A stretch of 64,000 nt of DNA. Source: Candidatus Nitrosoglobus terrae (GTDB taxonomy: Bacteria > Pseudomonadota > Gammaproteobacteria > Nitrosococcales > Nitrosococcaceae). The stretch covers positions 1,065,001-1,129,000 of the forward strand of contig NZ_AP014836.1 in the NCBI RefSeq assembly GCF_002356115.1. The letters run 5' to 3'. Within the stretch, counting starts at the first letter, position 1; each line of letters opens with the position of its first letter. This document shows, one piece after another, positions 37,146 through 46,438 of this stretch. Both the position numbers and the translations under genes were made by a program. The notes below the pieces were generated by a model, which was not told the DNA's origin, made no database searches, and saw only the letters and a program-made list of their open reading frames with translations.

Positions 37146-38585
37146 TTACCCCTCCATTGGTTTATTTAAACTATCTTTGCTTGACACTTGCGTTAAATTG
37201 ATAGGTTGTACGAGGGCATTAAATCTTTCAGAAGATAAAATTCCTAACTCTAAACAGGCTTGTTTAAGGGATATCTCTTTATCTAAGGCATAGTGAGCAA
37301 CTTTAGCGGCTCTATCGTAGCCGATCTCAGGTGTAAGCGCGGTAACAAGCATTAAGGATTGGCTGACATAGTGGGCAATCTTTGATCGATTTGCTTTCAA
37401 ACCTGTTACTAGAAAACGAGTAAAATTATCACAACTATCTGTTAACAAGGTCACTGATTGAAGTAAATTATAGATGATCATTGGCTTAAACACATTAAGC
37501 TCAAAATTTCCTTGCGAGCCTGCAATCCCAATAGCAGTATCGTTGCCTATAACTTGAACTGCTACCATAGTGATCGCTTCACATTGAGTGGGGTTAACTT
37601 TTCCAGGCATAATGGATGAACCTGGCTCATTTGCGGGTAATAAAAGTTCATTTAGACCACAGCGTGGACCTGATCCTAGCCAACGGATATCATTAGCAAT
37701 TTTCATTAAAGAGCAGGCAAGTACACGTAGCGTTCCGCTGGCCATTACCATAGCATCATGGGCGGCTATCGCGGCAAATTTATTAGGAGCAGGGGTAAAG
37801 GGAAGATGAGTAAATTGATGTAGATAGGCGCAAACCCGCTCCGAAAACCCAGCTGGGGCGTTAAGTCCTGTCCCAACCGCTGTTCCGCCAATAGCCAGCT
37901 CATAAAGTTCAAGCAAAACAGTTTCTATTCGTTTGATATTATCATCTAGCTGAGCTACATAACCTGAAAATTCCTGCCCAAGAGTCAAAGGCACAGCATC
38001 TTGTAAATGAGTGCGTCCAATTTTAACAATTTCTTTAAATTCATTTTCCTTTTCATAGAGGGCATTACGTAATGTCTTTATTTGTGGCAGTAATCTGGTT
38101 TTAATAGCGGTAGCCGATGCAATATGCATTGCAGTAGGGAAAGTGTCGTTAGAAGATTGGGATAAATTGACATGATCATTGGGGTGAATAGGATCTTTAC
38201 TGCCTTTAACCCCTCCAGTAAGCTCAATAGCTCGGTTAGCGATAACCTCATTAATATTCATATTTACCTGAGTTCCACTTCCTGTCATCCATACGTATAG
38301 TGGAAAATTGCCATCGAGATTACCGTTAACAATTTCCTCAGCCGCTTGAGCAATGAGTTGTGCTTTATCTGCCGATAATTTACCTAATTCTGCGTTTGTA
38401 AGTGCGGTAGCTCTTTTAAGCAGGCCGAAAGCTTTAATAACTTCGTTAGGAATCAGCTCCTTACCAATAGAGAAATAAGTTAGGGATCGTTGAGTTTGTG
38501 CACCCCAATAATGATTAGCAGGTACTGCTATTTCCCCCGTACTATCAACTTCAATACGTTTGTTGTTTTCTTCTTTTACAGTCAT
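37146..38585 (-). CDS. fumC: Class II fumarate hydratase FumC
   Basis: It hydrates fumarate to malate without an iron-sulfur cluster. The 479-residue protein shows [14 protein letters not shown], the histidine region [21 protein letters not shown], and the family signature [13 protein letters not shown]. The N-terminal 10 residues are an acidic/basic lead typical of the family. It is divergent from the tus-like gene with only 50 bases between the start codons. In E. coli fumC is also the neighbour of tus. Confidence 0.96.
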   Translation of the reverse strand: MTVKEENNKRIEVDSTGEIAVPANHYWGAQTQRSLTYFSIGKELIPNEVIKAFGLLKRATALTNAELGKLSADKAQLIAQAAEEIVNGNLDGNFPLYVWMTGSGTQVNMNINEVIANRAIELTGGVKGSKDPIHPNDHVNLSQSSNDTFPTAMHIASATAIKTRLLPQIKTLRNALYEKENEFKEIVKIGRTHLQDAVPLTLGQEFSGYVAQLDDNIKRIETVLLELYELAIGGTAVGTGLNAPAGFSERVCAYLHQFTHLPFTPAPNKFAAIAAHDAMVMASGTLRVLACSLMKIANDIRWLGSGPRCGLNELLLPANEPGSSIMPGKVNPTQCEAITMVAVQVIGNDTAIGIAGSQGNFELNVFKPMIIYNLLQSVTLLTDSCDNFTRFLVTGLKANRSKIAHYVSQSLMLVTALTPEIGYDRAAKVAHYALDKEISLKQACLELGILSSERFNALVQPINLTQVSSKDSLNKPMEG

Positions 38586-38603
38586 AATAAAATTATAGGC
38601 TTT

Positions 38604-38621
38604 AATTAGAGATATAACATA
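38604..38621 (-). promoter_or_regulatory. Candidate Ter-like site in the fumC-tus intergenic region
   Basis: On the minus strand TATGTTATATCTCTAA resembles the E. coli Ter core TATGTTGTAACTAAAG at 11 of 16 positions, including the first six. In E. coli a Ter site overlaps the tus promoter and gives autoregulation, so the location fits. AT-rich composition makes a chance match possible. Confidence 0.3.
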
Positions 38622-38635
38622 ATAATAATAATGTA

Positions 38636-39505
38636 ATGTATAAGCACCTTAGAGTTACGCTTGCTAATACACTCCGCCGCTTAGAACACCAACTCAACAT
38701 ATTAGATAAATATCTAAAAGAGGAAGACTATTATCCACTATGGGTATGGCATGAAAATGATCCAAGCAGAGCTAGAATACAAGTACGACAGATAGTAACC
38801 GCTATCGACTACTGTGACGGCCAAGACCCAGTCTCTACCCGGATATGCCCTGCATTAGTGGGAGTTGGTACAACTACGCTAACACTTATCCAGCAAATCA
38901 ATGAAACCAAAGCAGCCCTGCATCAGGCCTTAAAAAACATGGATGGTATTAAAATTGAGGAGTGGACAACTCACAATACTTATTCATTAAAGCCTTTGAT
39001 TAAAATTACTCTTGCCTCTTTAGGGCACGCCCGATTACACCGTCGACAAGCAATACGAAAATTCGTTACCCTAGAGGATACACCCGAGTCAGTGAGCTTT
39101 ATTTGGAGTCGATTACCAAAAATAGAGAGTATCGATATTAAAGAAGCTTATCAGCGCTTGGAGACCCGTCTTGAAAAAGGCTCTGGCAGTGCTTTATTAA
39201 TAGAGGAGGATTTACGGCGCTTAAGCCAGCTTAATCCCAATGATCGCCTTGCTATTATTGCCCCTCCGCATATTCATCCTCGAGCGAATATCGCTTGGTT
39301 TACTGAAGAGGGAACCACACGACGCGCGCAAAAACGGGCAGTGATCCCTATTTTTTATCCAGCTACTCGTTACGATAGCCTTCCTCGACTTCGACCGCTA
39401 CCCGATGATCCTCAATTACAAGGATTAAGATTACGACGTAACGATGCCACTATTGAAACTACACCTTATTTATTAACAATTAGAGCACATCGGTATTTAC
39501 ATTAA
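38636..39505 (+). CDS. tus: Tus-family DNA replication terminus site-binding protein
   Basis: The 289-residue basic protein resembles E. coli Tus (309 residues) over the DNA-binding region. [32 protein letters not shown] and [13 protein letters not shown] align in order with Tus segments. The later stretch [13 protein letters not shown] then [19 protein letters not shown] parallels the Tus PVKVQPIARVWY region, and the end [11 protein letters not shown] parallels IIPRLHLYV. Tus bound to Ter sites stops replication forks from one side. Adjacency to fumC, as in E. coli, supports the call. No Shine-Dalgarno is evident before the ATG. Confidence 0.8.
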   Translation: MYKHLRVTLANTLRRLEHQLNILDKYLKEEDYYPLWVWHENDPSRARIQVRQIVTAIDYCDGQDPVSTRICPALVGVGTTTLTLIQQINETKAALHQALKNMDGIKIEEWTTHNTYSLKPLIKITLASLGHARLHRRQAIRKFVTLEDTPESVSFIWSRLPKIESIDIKEAYQRLETRLEKGSGSALLIEEDLRRLSQLNPNDRLAIIAPPHIHPRANIAWFTEEGTTRRAQKRAVIPIFYPATRYDSLPRLRPLPDDPQLQGLRLRRNDATIETTPYLLTIRAHRYLH

Positions 39506-39676
39506 CCTTTATTCAGATAATTAATACCAAGATTGACATACGTAATTTTTTAATCCGGTTGTTAAAAATCATGTTATCACTTAATGCGTCATTGTTTATT
39601 TAAGGGTAAAGGCAGAGAAGGGCTTTTTAACAAGGTTTTTTTAAGGAATTTGTTTTTAAGTAAACAATATATTTAA

Positions 39677-39692
39677 CATAATATATATTATG
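39677..39692. repeat. Perfect 16-base palindrome CATAATATATATTATG
   Basis: Self-complementary over all 16 bases and situated in the gap upstream of the dehydrogenase. It may be a regulator-binding site; alternating AT content weakens the inference. Confidence 0.35.
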
Positions 39693-39758
39693 CGAAGTAA
39701 GGTAGGTTAACAGAAGCATTCGCCTCAAGAAACAGAAAAATCATATGCTAAGCTGCTG

Positions 39759-39784
39759 TATGGGTGCCCATACCATCATATGGT
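39759..39784. promoter_or_regulatory. Paired dyads, possible operator
   Basis: TATGGG-TG-CCCATA (39759-39772) is followed immediately by ACCAT-CAT-ATGGT (39772-39784), sharing one base. Both contain ATGG/CCAT half-sites, so they may be two sites for one regulator of the downstream dehydrogenase. Confidence 0.4.
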
Positions 39785-39871
39785 AGTAGTTTTTCATCGA
39801 TGCTTTGTCCTGAATTGAATAAAGTGCAGTTGAACTAGCCAATTCGCTCCTTATGGCACAAGGTATATACT

Positions 39872-39900
39872 TTGACAATAATCGATGTTAGGGAAATGAT
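39872..39900 (+). promoter_or_regulatory. Promoter of the dehydrogenase gene
   Basis: A consensus TTGACA (39872-39877), a 17-base spacer and AATGAT (39895-39900) place the transcription start near 39907. This precedes the GAGG at 39925-39928 and the ATG at 39936. Confidence 0.55.
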
Positions 39901-39935
39901 CATTAGTGAAATACGAGAGCAAACGAGGCCATCAT

Positions 39936-40952
39936 ATGCAAAACAAGACCATTTTTGTGCAGCCTGGCGGCGGTTTCAACAGGGTCACCATCGGCCAAAG
40001 TGAAGCCGCAGCGCCCAAACGTGGTGAGATCAGCGTGCGCTTGCGTGCCACTTCGCTTAACTTCCATGACTATGCGGTGGTAACAGGCATGCCAGGGTTC
40101 GTGTACGATATGCCGCGTATCCCGATGGCCGACTGTGCCGGTGAGGTGATGGCGGTGGGCGAGAGCATCACGGAGTTTGCGGTGGGCGATTCCGTCATCA
40201 GCACGTTCTTCCCGATCTGGCTGGACGGCGAGCCCAACGTGCACGATTTCTCCACCGTGCCAGGCGACGGCATTGATGGCTACGCCCGCGAACAGGTCAC
40301 TGCCGCGGCGACCTCATTTACACACGCGCCCAAGGGCTGGAGTCACGCCGAAGCAGCGACCTTGCCAACTTCTGCGACCACAGCGTGGCGCGCACTGGTG
40401 CAGGAAGGGCGCATCAAGGCCGGCGACATCGTTCTGGTACAAGGCTCCGGTGGCCTCTCTACCGTAGCGCTGCAACTGGCCAAGATGCTGGGCGCTACCG
40501 TGGTGGCAACGGTGTCCAATGACGCCAAGGCGAAACGCGCCAAGGCGCTGGGGGCTGATTTCACTGTTAACTATCGGGAAGACAAGTCTTGGGGCGAGAC
40601 GGTGCGCAAGCTAACGGGTGACTGCGGCGTCGACATCGTGACCGATATCGCTGGCCCAACGACCTTGGAGCAGTCCGTGCACGCGGTGCGCACCGGAGGC
40701 ACCATCGTGATGATCGGCTTGATCGGCGGGATGGAATTCACGCTGCCGATCCTCCCAGTGCTAGCTCGACAGGTGCAGATGAAATCCATCATCGTGGGCA
40801 GTCGCAAGAACCAGCAGGACCTAGTGCGAGCCATCGACGCCAGCGGCTATCGTCCGGTGCTGGATCGGCATTTTAATCTGGATGCTATCGTTGAGGCTTT
40901 CCGTTACCAAGAAAGTGGGCAACACTTTGGCAAGATCATTCTGGACATATAA
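39936..40952 (+). CDS. MDR-superfamily NAD(P)-dependent alcohol dehydrogenase/quinone reductase-like protein
   Basis: The 338-residue protein has the GroES-like N-terminal fold (ATSLNFHDYAVVTG, IPMADCAGEVMAVG) and a Rossmann domain with the nucleotide motif VLVQGSGGLSTVALQLAKM. The segment CGVDIVTDIAG follows. The catalytic zinc ligands of classical enzymes are not evident, so a zinc-free reductase of the quinone-oxidoreductase type is possible. ATG at 39936 with GAGG 7 bases upstream is preferred over GTG at 39906. The gene is far richer in GC and GC-ending codons than everything around it, a clear sign of recent transfer. It stands alone; no mobile gene borders it. Confidence 0.88.
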   Translation: MQNKTIFVQPGGGFNRVTIGQSEAAAPKRGEISVRLRATSLNFHDYAVVTGMPGFVYDMPRIPMADCAGEVMAVGESITEFAVGDSVISTFFPIWLDGEPNVHDFSTVPGDGIDGYAREQVTAAATSFTHAPKGWSHAEAATLPTSATTAWRALVQEGRIKAGDIVLVQGSGGLSTVALQLAKMLGATVVATVSNDAKAKRAKALGADFTVNYREDKSWGETVRKLTGDCGVDIVTDIAGPTTLEQSVHAVRTGGTIVMIGLIGGMEFTLPILPVLARQVQMKSIIVGSRKNQQDLVRAIDASGYRPVLDRHFNLDAIVEAFRYQESGQHFGKIILDI

Positions 40953-40981
40953 TATAACAATTTCTGCAATGATCATCTTCA

Positions 40982-41416
40982 TTATGTATTATTGAAATAC
41001 ACATACATAATCACATTTCTCATCAGATCTACTACCTTTTCTTGGATAGACTGAATCTTACATGCTGCAATTATTTTTCCGCCGCTATAAGGAGAAAAAA
41101 TCTGCAACTCCCATCTTGGATCTTTACGAAGAATTTGCGTTTGCGTTATAACATCAGTACAAATCTTTCTAGCCTCAGATCTACTTGCATTAATGGTTAT
41201 ATCGATACGATGATCGTTACTAATAACACATTCTTTAACAGGTACAAGATTAGTATTACTTTTTATTGAAGTACAAACTTTATCTTTATCCGTACTTGAA
41301 ACATTAGAAGATGTACGATTTACCCACCCATGATTAATACCGATAATGACACCTAGTATAAAAAGGAATATAAAAATAAAATTTAGCCGAATAGCGTTTA
41401 ATGTGACTGTTATCAT
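40982..41416 (-). CDS. Small membrane-anchored protein, unknown function
   Basis: A 144-residue protein with one hydrophobic helix at residues 9-27 and an otherwise polar, extracytoplasmic-looking domain containing four cysteines (VCTSIKS, KECVISN, KICTDVI, AACKIQS) that could form two disulfides. I recognise no family. It converges with the dehydrogenase (29 bases) and is divergent from the aminotransferase gene. Confidence 0.6.
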   Translation of the reverse strand: MITVTLNAIRLNFIFIFLFILGVIIGINHGWVNRTSSNVSSTDKDKVCTSIKSNTNLVPVKECVISNDHRIDITINASRSEARKICTDVITQTQILRKDPRWELQIFSPYSGGKIIAACKIQSIQEKVVDLMRNVIMYVYFNNT

Positions 41417-41444
41417 TTTAATACCGTATTTTATTTATTAAATA

Positions 41445-42599
41445 ATGAATAAACTTTCAGATCAAAATAACTATCATAGTAAATTCCCGCAAAAAAAAGG
41501 GCTAATTTACCTTAACCATGCCGGGATATCCCCTTGGCCACATCAAAGTGCAGATGCAGTAAAACGTTTTGCTGATGAAAATACTACCATTGGCGCTTGG
41601 CACTATTCTCGCTGGGGAATAAAAGAACAACAATTACGTAAACTCGTTTGCCGTTTGATCAATGCCCCTTCAATAAATGACATTGCTTTAATCAAAAATA
41701 CCTCTGAAGGCTTATCTATTATTGCCCATGGCCTAGATTGGCGAGCGGGTGATAATATCGTAACTAGCAATCAAGAATTTCCTTCTAATCTCATTCCTTG
41801 GCAAACGCTCTCTGAATTAGGGGTTGAACTTCGTAAAGCCAATTTAATGGCAAGTATTACCCCTGAAGATTCATTAATGAGCCTAGTAGATAAGAGAACC
41901 CGACTACTGACTATAAGCTCAGTCCAATATGCTTCGGGATTAAAAATAAATTTAGAACGACTAGGGCAATTTTGCAAAGAACGACAGATTTTATTTTGTG
42001 TAGACGCTATCCAAAGTTTAGGCGCGCTAAATTTTAATTGCCAAGCTATCAATGCTGATTTTGTAGTGGCAGGTGGGCACAAATGGATGTTAGGACCTGA
42101 AGGCATAGGTATATTTTATTCTTGTTCTGAGGCTCGGGAAAAACTACAAATCCATCAATTTGGATGGCATATGGTAGAAGATTCTAAGAATTATGAGCAC
42201 CAGGATTGGCGTATTGCTCAATCTGCCCGCCGATTTGAGTGCGGTAGCCTTAATATGATAGGAATTATCGCCCTTAGAGAAAGTTTAAGCTTATTATTAA
42301 ATGAAATAGGCATAGCTGAGGTAGAGAAATCAGTGCTCACCAATACAAGCTATCTTATTGAGCGAATCAAAGCAGAATCAAAGCTACAATTATTATCATC
42401 TAATGCTGAAACACAACGTTCCGGCATTGTTATCTTCAAGCACCACGAGGTAAATCAATCCGCCCTCTACCAATATCTTATGGATAAAAGAGTCATTTGC
42501 GCCTATCGTGGAGGAGGGATTCGATTTTCTCCTCATTTTTATACTTCCATAAAAGAGCTTAACCAAGCTTTAGAGTTAGTTCTAAAGTTTTCAGGATAA
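41445..42599 (+). CDS. Aminotransferase class V-fold PLP enzyme
   Basis: The 384-residue protein has the class-V fold: YLNHAGISPWP at the start, VDAIQSLGALNFNCQAINAD with the PLP-binding Asp, and the Schiff-base Lys213 in VAGGHKWMLGPEGIG. The C-terminal RGGGIRFSPHFYTS is typical. The sulfur-accepting Cys loop of IscS/SufS is not seen, so it may be a cysteine-desulfurase relative, a kynureninase-like or isopenicillin-epimerase-like enzyme. It stands alone between divergent and convergent genes, and the reaction cannot be named. Confidence 0.82.
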   Translation: MNKLSDQNNYHSKFPQKKGLIYLNHAGISPWPHQSADAVKRFADENTTIGAWHYSRWGIKEQQLRKLVCRLINAPSINDIALIKNTSEGLSIIAHGLDWRAGDNIVTSNQEFPSNLIPWQTLSELGVELRKANLMASITPEDSLMSLVDKRTRLLTISSVQYASGLKINLERLGQFCKERQILFCVDAIQSLGALNFNCQAINADFVVAGGHKWMLGPEGIGIFYSCSEAREKLQIHQFGWHMVEDSKNYEHQDWRIAQSARRFECGSLNMIGIIALRESLSLLLNEIGIAEVEKSVLTNTSYLIERIKAESKLQLLSSNAETQRSGIVIFKHHEVNQSALYQYLMDKRVICAYRGGGIRFSPHFYTSIKELNQALELVLKFSG

Positions 42600-42605
42600 C
42601 TCCAA

Positions 42606-43382
42606 TTAAGTAGCTAAAGAAAACAAAGAGAAGAAGTTCTCAGCTGTTAAATCCTCAATAACAGTTACTGGAGCTTGCCGTAATTCAGCAACACATTGAG
42701 CTACATATCGAACATAGGCGGGTTGATTAGATTTTCCTCGGTAAGGTACTGGTGCAAGATAGGGTGAATCAGTCTCTATTAATAATCGATCAGCGGGTAT
42801 TTTTGTCACTACTTTCCGTAAAGAATGAGCGCTATTAAAAGTAATAATCCCAGAAAAAGAAATATAAAACCCTAAATCTAACCCCTCTTTTGCCATTGCC
42901 CAATCTTCAGTAAAACAATGTAACACGCCTCCTATTTCATCTGCGCCCTCTTCTTTTAAAATACGTAAAGTATCTTGTTTGGCTTGCCTAGTATGGATAA
43001 TCAGGGGTTTTTTACACTTCTTTGCGGCTATGATATGAATCCGTAACCGCTCTCGCTGCCATTCTAGATTGCCTTCACTACGGAAATAGTCTAGACCTGT
43101 TTCCCCAATTGCTACTACTTTTGGAAGCATTGCTAGTTTAATGAGCTGTTCAACAGTAAGCACAGTGTTTTCATGCGCATTAGGATGTATTCCTACAGAA
43201 ATTGAGATCTCATTATATTTTTGCGCTAATGCGCAGATATCGGGGAAACTCTCTAAATCCACGGATACGCATAGCATGTGGCCAACCCCAGATTCTTTGG
43301 CGCTTATCATCACTCCATCTATGGATCCCTCAAGCTGAGTGAAATCAATTAAATTTAAATGACAATGAGAATCAATTAACAT
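42606..43382 (-). CDS. tatD: TatD-family metal-dependent hydrolase
   Basis: A TIM-barrel deoxyribonuclease-type hydrolase of 258 residues. Metal ligands are visible in SHCHLNLIDF (His6, His8), GETGLDYFRS (Glu), LIIHTRQAK and LETDSPYLAP (Asp). It is the last gene of the holB-pilZ-tatD unit, starting 3 bases after pilZ, an arrangement also known from Pseudomonas. This is the PilZ-linked TatD homologue (YcfH-type) rather than part of the Tat export operon. Confidence 0.92.
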   Translation of the reverse strand: MLIDSHCHLNLIDFTQLEGSIDGVMISAKESGVGHMLCVSVDLESFPDICALAQKYNEISISVGIHPNAHENTVLTVEQLIKLAMLPKVVAIGETGLDYFRSEGNLEWQRERLRIHIIAAKKCKKPLIIHTRQAKQDTLRILKEEGADEIGGVLHCFTEDWAMAKEGLDLGFYISFSGIITFNSAHSLRKVVTKIPADRLLIETDSPYLAPVPYRGKSNQPAYVRYVAQCVAELRQAPVTVIEDLTAENFFSLFSLAT

Positions 43383-43385
43383 AAC

Positions 43386-43769
43386 TTACATTGTATAGGT
43401 GAGCTTTTCAGAATTTATCATATCCGCTAAATAAGTCTCAATTTTAGTCCGTACTGTACTACCGTTTATATCATCATTAAATTGAATACCAATCCCCACA
43501 GCTCTACTGTTTTGCGCTCCTTTTGGCGTAACCCAGACAACCTTACTCGCAATATGAGTTTTCTGTGCTTCATCAAGTAATAACAGCTGTATAAAAACAG
43601 TATCTCCAATGGAATAACTTTTACTCGTAGGAATAAATAATCCTCCATTTTTAATAAAGGAAATATAGGCGTGATAGAGTGCATTAATATCCTTAATTGT
43701 TAGAGATAATACGCTTTCTTGAGTAGAAGTGAAGTCCGGTGAATTAAGGGTATTCACAATAATCCTCAT
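43386..43769 (-). CDS. pilZ: Type IV pilus protein PilZ
   Basis: The sequence follows Pseudomonas PilZ closely from LSLTIKDINALYHAYI through FIKNGGLFIPTSKSY, VVWVTPKGAQNSRAVGIGIQF to KLTYTM. PilZ works with PilB and FimX in pilus assembly and in this subtype does not bind cyclic-di-GMP, since the RxxxR motif is absent. I start at Met8 of the frame (43769, 127 residues), overlapping holB by 26 bases. Pilus genes themselves are not in the window. Confidence 0.92.
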   Translation of the reverse strand: MRIIVNTLNSPDFTSTQESVLSLTIKDINALYHAYISFIKNGGLFIPTSKSYSIGDTVFIQLLLLDEAQKTHIASKVVWVTPKGAQNSRAVGIGIQFNDDINGSTVRTKIETYLADMINSEKLTYTM

Positions 43770-44757
43770 TGAAATATAAAAACCAATCAATTAATAATTT
43801 TTCTAATAAGAGCTGAGAATTGACGCTAGATTGACTCTTCCATAACCACAAATCATGCTCAATTCGCTTTAAGAAAGAGAACAATATATCAATTTGAATT
43901 TTTTCAGAAAAAAATTGAAGTAAATGAGCTATATCAGGATTTATTAGCCATTGCGTAGATACTTTGTTTTTAATTCGAATCATATCTTCAGCAAATGTTA
44001 ATACCCAATATAACGGCTCTTCCAGATCTTCCTTAAGCCAATTTTGCGCTATATCAAGAAAGGTTATTTTCTCTTTACTCAGAAAAAAAAGATCATTAAT
44101 TAATTGTTCTCGAAAGGACAATAAGCTTTGGTCTATATATTTTAAAGCCCTTAAGGGTGCTCCTCCTACCAATCTTAACAAGCTTATTAAATCCAAGTTT
44201 TGAGTGGAGGGTACGTGCTGTTGCAGCCAAATTTTCGCCTCCTCTAGTGGAGGAGGTATAAACCATAATTGCTGGCAACGGCTGCGGATAGTGGCTGGGA
44301 GTTGTGAACATATATTAGTAATAAGAATTATTACTGAATCACCTGGCGGCTCTTCTAATACCTTAAGTAAACTATTAGCAGCGCTTAAAGTCATTATTTC
44401 TGCAGGATAAATAATCGCTGTTTTAAATCTTGATTTTTTTGCGCTAAGAGTAAGTTGATGATGAATCTGCCGAATATGATCTACAGAAATGCCTTGCCTT
44501 CCCTCTTGAGGTGAAATCTTAATATGATCAGGGTGACTCCCTACCTGCTGTAGGTAACATCCAGAACAAAAATTGCAACCTTGACCATCATTTTGAGGCT
44601 GTTCACAGGTTAGCGCCTGAATTAGCTTAGAGGCAAAAATACACTTTCCCATACCTGCAGGGCCTGCTAACAATAACGCATGGGGCATACGTCTTGCCGC
44701 TAAAACAGACATTATGGTATTCCAATGGAATTGATGCCATGAGTAAAGCTCAGACAT
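43744..44757 (-). CDS. holB: DNA polymerase III delta' subunit
   Basis: Clamp-loader subunit of 337 residues. The P-loop region AGPAGMGKC (32-40) has Cys where ATPase subunits carry Ser/Thr, fitting the non-hydrolysing delta'. A zinc module is visible in CEQPQNDGQGCNFCSGC, and the SRC motif lies in TIRSRCQQLWF. It overlaps tmk by 8 bases, showing coupling, and is followed by pilZ and tatD. Confidence 0.93.
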   Translation of the reverse strand: MSELYSWHQFHWNTIMSVLAARRMPHALLLAGPAGMGKCIFASKLIQALTCEQPQNDGQGCNFCSGCYLQQVGSHPDHIKISPQEGRQGISVDHIRQIHHQLTLSAKKSRFKTAIIYPAEIMTLSAANSLLKVLEEPPGDSVIILITNICSQLPATIRSRCQQLWFIPPPLEEAKIWLQQHVPSTQNLDLISLLRLVGGAPLRALKYIDQSLLSFREQLINDLFFLSKEKITFLDIAQNWLKEDLEEPLYWVLTFAEDMIRIKNKVSTQWLINPDIAHLLQFFSEKIQIDILFSFLKRIEHDLWLWKSQSSVNSQLLLEKLLIDWFLYFNEDYCEYP

Positions 44758-45391
44758 GGAGGTGTATTTCTAAAAATGGAGTTATTTCCCGTTGAATAGC
44801 CTGTTGTATCTCCACCAATGATAAGGAAGCGTCAATTAAACAATAGCGCTTTAGATTATTTTTAGCTAAGGAAAGATAAGCCATCCGAACCCGATCAACA
44901 AAATCTACTGACTCTTGCTCAAAACGATCTAATTGCTGAGATCGAACTAGAGCTCGTTTCATCCCCACACTAGCTGGGAGATCAAAAATTAAAGTAAGAT
45001 CAGGATGAAAACAACCTAGCGCCCAATTTTCAAGTATTGAAATATCTGACAATGGCAATCCTCTGCCACCCCCCTGATAAGCATAGCTTGCATCTGTAAA
45101 ACGCTCGCACAGTACCCATTTACCGGCAGCTAAGGATGGGGAGATAATTTTTTGAACGTGCTCTATACGTGCTGCAAATATTAACAACAGCTCAGTATTA
45201 GCCGATATACTCTCAGATCTTGGGGTAAGTAATATCTCCCTAATTTGCTCCCCCAACATAGTACCTCCCGGCTCCCTAGTTACCGTTACAGTCTTTCCTG
45301 AGGCTTCTAAGAGTTGCTGAATAAATTTAATATGGGTACTTTTCCCTGATCCATCTATACCTTCAACTGATATAAAACAGCCTCTTCTCAT
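44750..45391 (-). CDS. tmk: Thymidylate kinase
   Basis: It phosphorylates dTMP to dTDP. The 213-residue protein has the P-loop GIDGSGKSTH (11-20), the DR-type motif TREPGG, CERFTDASYAYQGGGRGL and the lid region. It lies between mltG (6 bases) and holB (8-base overlap) in the usual gammaproteobacterial order. Confidence 0.95.
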   Translation of the reverse strand: MRRGCFISVEGIDGSGKSTHIKFIQQLLEASGKTVTVTREPGGTMLGEQIREILLTPRSESISANTELLLIFAARIEHVQKIISPSLAAGKWVLCERFTDASYAYQGGGRGLPLSDISILENWALGCFHPDLTLIFDLPASVGMKRALVRSQQLDRFEQESVDFVDRVRMAYLSLAKNNLKRYCLIDASLSLVEIQQAIQREITPFLEIHLHV

Positions 45392-45397
45392 AGTTCT

Positions 45398-46423
45398 TCA
45401 CTTTAAATTTCTAGGCTGATTACTCAGGATTCCTAGCTGATAAGCCTGTACCGCCACATTATGTTCCTCAAGGGTAGAGGAAAAATAGTGGCTACCATCG
45501 CTCTGTGCTACAAAATATAGCGCTTCCCCTTTATCTGGGTGTAGCGCCGCATGCAACGACTCAAGACTAGGCATACAGATAGGGGTTGGAGGAAGCCCGA
45601 GACGGGTATAAGTATTATAAGGGGTATCTGTTCTCAGATCTTGACGCCGTAAATTTCCATTAAAATCCTTTCCTAAACTATAAATAACAGTAGGATCAGC
45701 TTGTAGTCGCATTCCTTTTCGCAATCGCCGTATAAATACCCCAGCAACTAACGGTCGTTCCTTTGGCAGTGCAGTTTCACGTTCAATAATAGAGGCTAAA
45801 ATTAAAGCTTCATCAGGGTTTCGATAGGGAAGATCAGGTGCGCGGGCTTCCCATTCTTGTATTAAGTGCTGTTTCATTAGCTGATAAGCTCGATGTAAAA
45901 ATTCAAAATCAGTAGTGTCCGTAGGAAAAAAATAAGTATCAGGAAAAAATCGACCTTCTGGATGTTCCTGGGAATAGCCTAAAGATGCCATAATTTCAGA
46001 TAAAGGTACTTGCTTTAAAGTCTGGTTAAGATGAACACTATTTCTAATTGCTATCATCATCTGTGAAAATGTCCACCCTTCTACTAACGTTAAGCTATGT
46101 TGGGCTATTTTTCCAGATACAATTTGTTGTAAAAACTCTGATACCGCAGCTTCTGGCTGAATATAGTATTCACCGGCCTTAATATTTCGTGATACCCCCC
46201 TCCAACGAGCTAATAACTCTAAATATAATGGGTAATCTAAGAAACCTTTTTGATATAGATCAGTAGCAACAGAGTGTATTGTGGCCCCTTTTGGAATTAC
46301 AAAATAAGATCCTTTGGAATTAACGTGAAGGAGATGATAGCTAAGGTGATCATATTTAACCTTTGTCCATACGCCTAAAATGAACCCGCTAATTATCAAT
46401 AAAGAAAGAAAAAATCTATCCAT
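45398..46423 (-). CDS. mltG: Endolytic murein transglycosylase MltG
   Basis: The 341-residue YceG-family protein has an N-terminal transmembrane anchor (5-21), a LysM-like subdomain (YFVIPKGATIHSVATDLYQK) and the catalytic domain. The active-site Glu is in LILASIIERETALP, and the family stretch RLQADPTVIYSLG follows. It cleaves nascent glycan strands and helps set their length. It is 15 bases after pabC and 6 bases before tmk. Confidence 0.95.
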   Translation of the reverse strand: MDRFFLSLLIISGFILGVWTKVKYDHLSYHLLHVNSKGSYFVIPKGATIHSVATDLYQKGFLDYPLYLELLARWRGVSRNIKAGEYYIQPEAAVSEFLQQIVSGKIAQHSLTLVEGWTFSQMMIAIRNSVHLNQTLKQVPLSEIMASLGYSQEHPEGRFFPDTYFFPTDTTDFEFLHRAYQLMKQHLIQEWEARAPDLPYRNPDEALILASIIERETALPKERPLVAGVFIRRLRKGMRLQADPTVIYSLGKDFNGNLRRQDLRTDTPYNTYTRLGLPPTPICMPSLESLHAALHPDKGEALYFVAQSDGSHYFSSTLEEHNVAVQAYQLGILSNQPRNLK

Positions 46424-46438
46424 TGTGCTACATTTTAG

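Larger units (their letters stand above)
39506..39871. other. Intergenic region with several palindromes
   Basis: No gene is seen. The stretch contains T-rich runs after tus (39625-39660), a 16-base palindrome at 39677-39692, and two adjoining dyads at 39759-39784. It marks the switch from AT-rich native DNA to the GC-rich dehydrogenase gene. Confidence 0.6.

Noticed and set aside
40070..40834. Several extra ORFs on both strands inside the GC-rich dehydrogenase
   Set aside because: High GC lowers stop-codon frequency in all frames; only the dehydrogenase frame has protein-family motifs.
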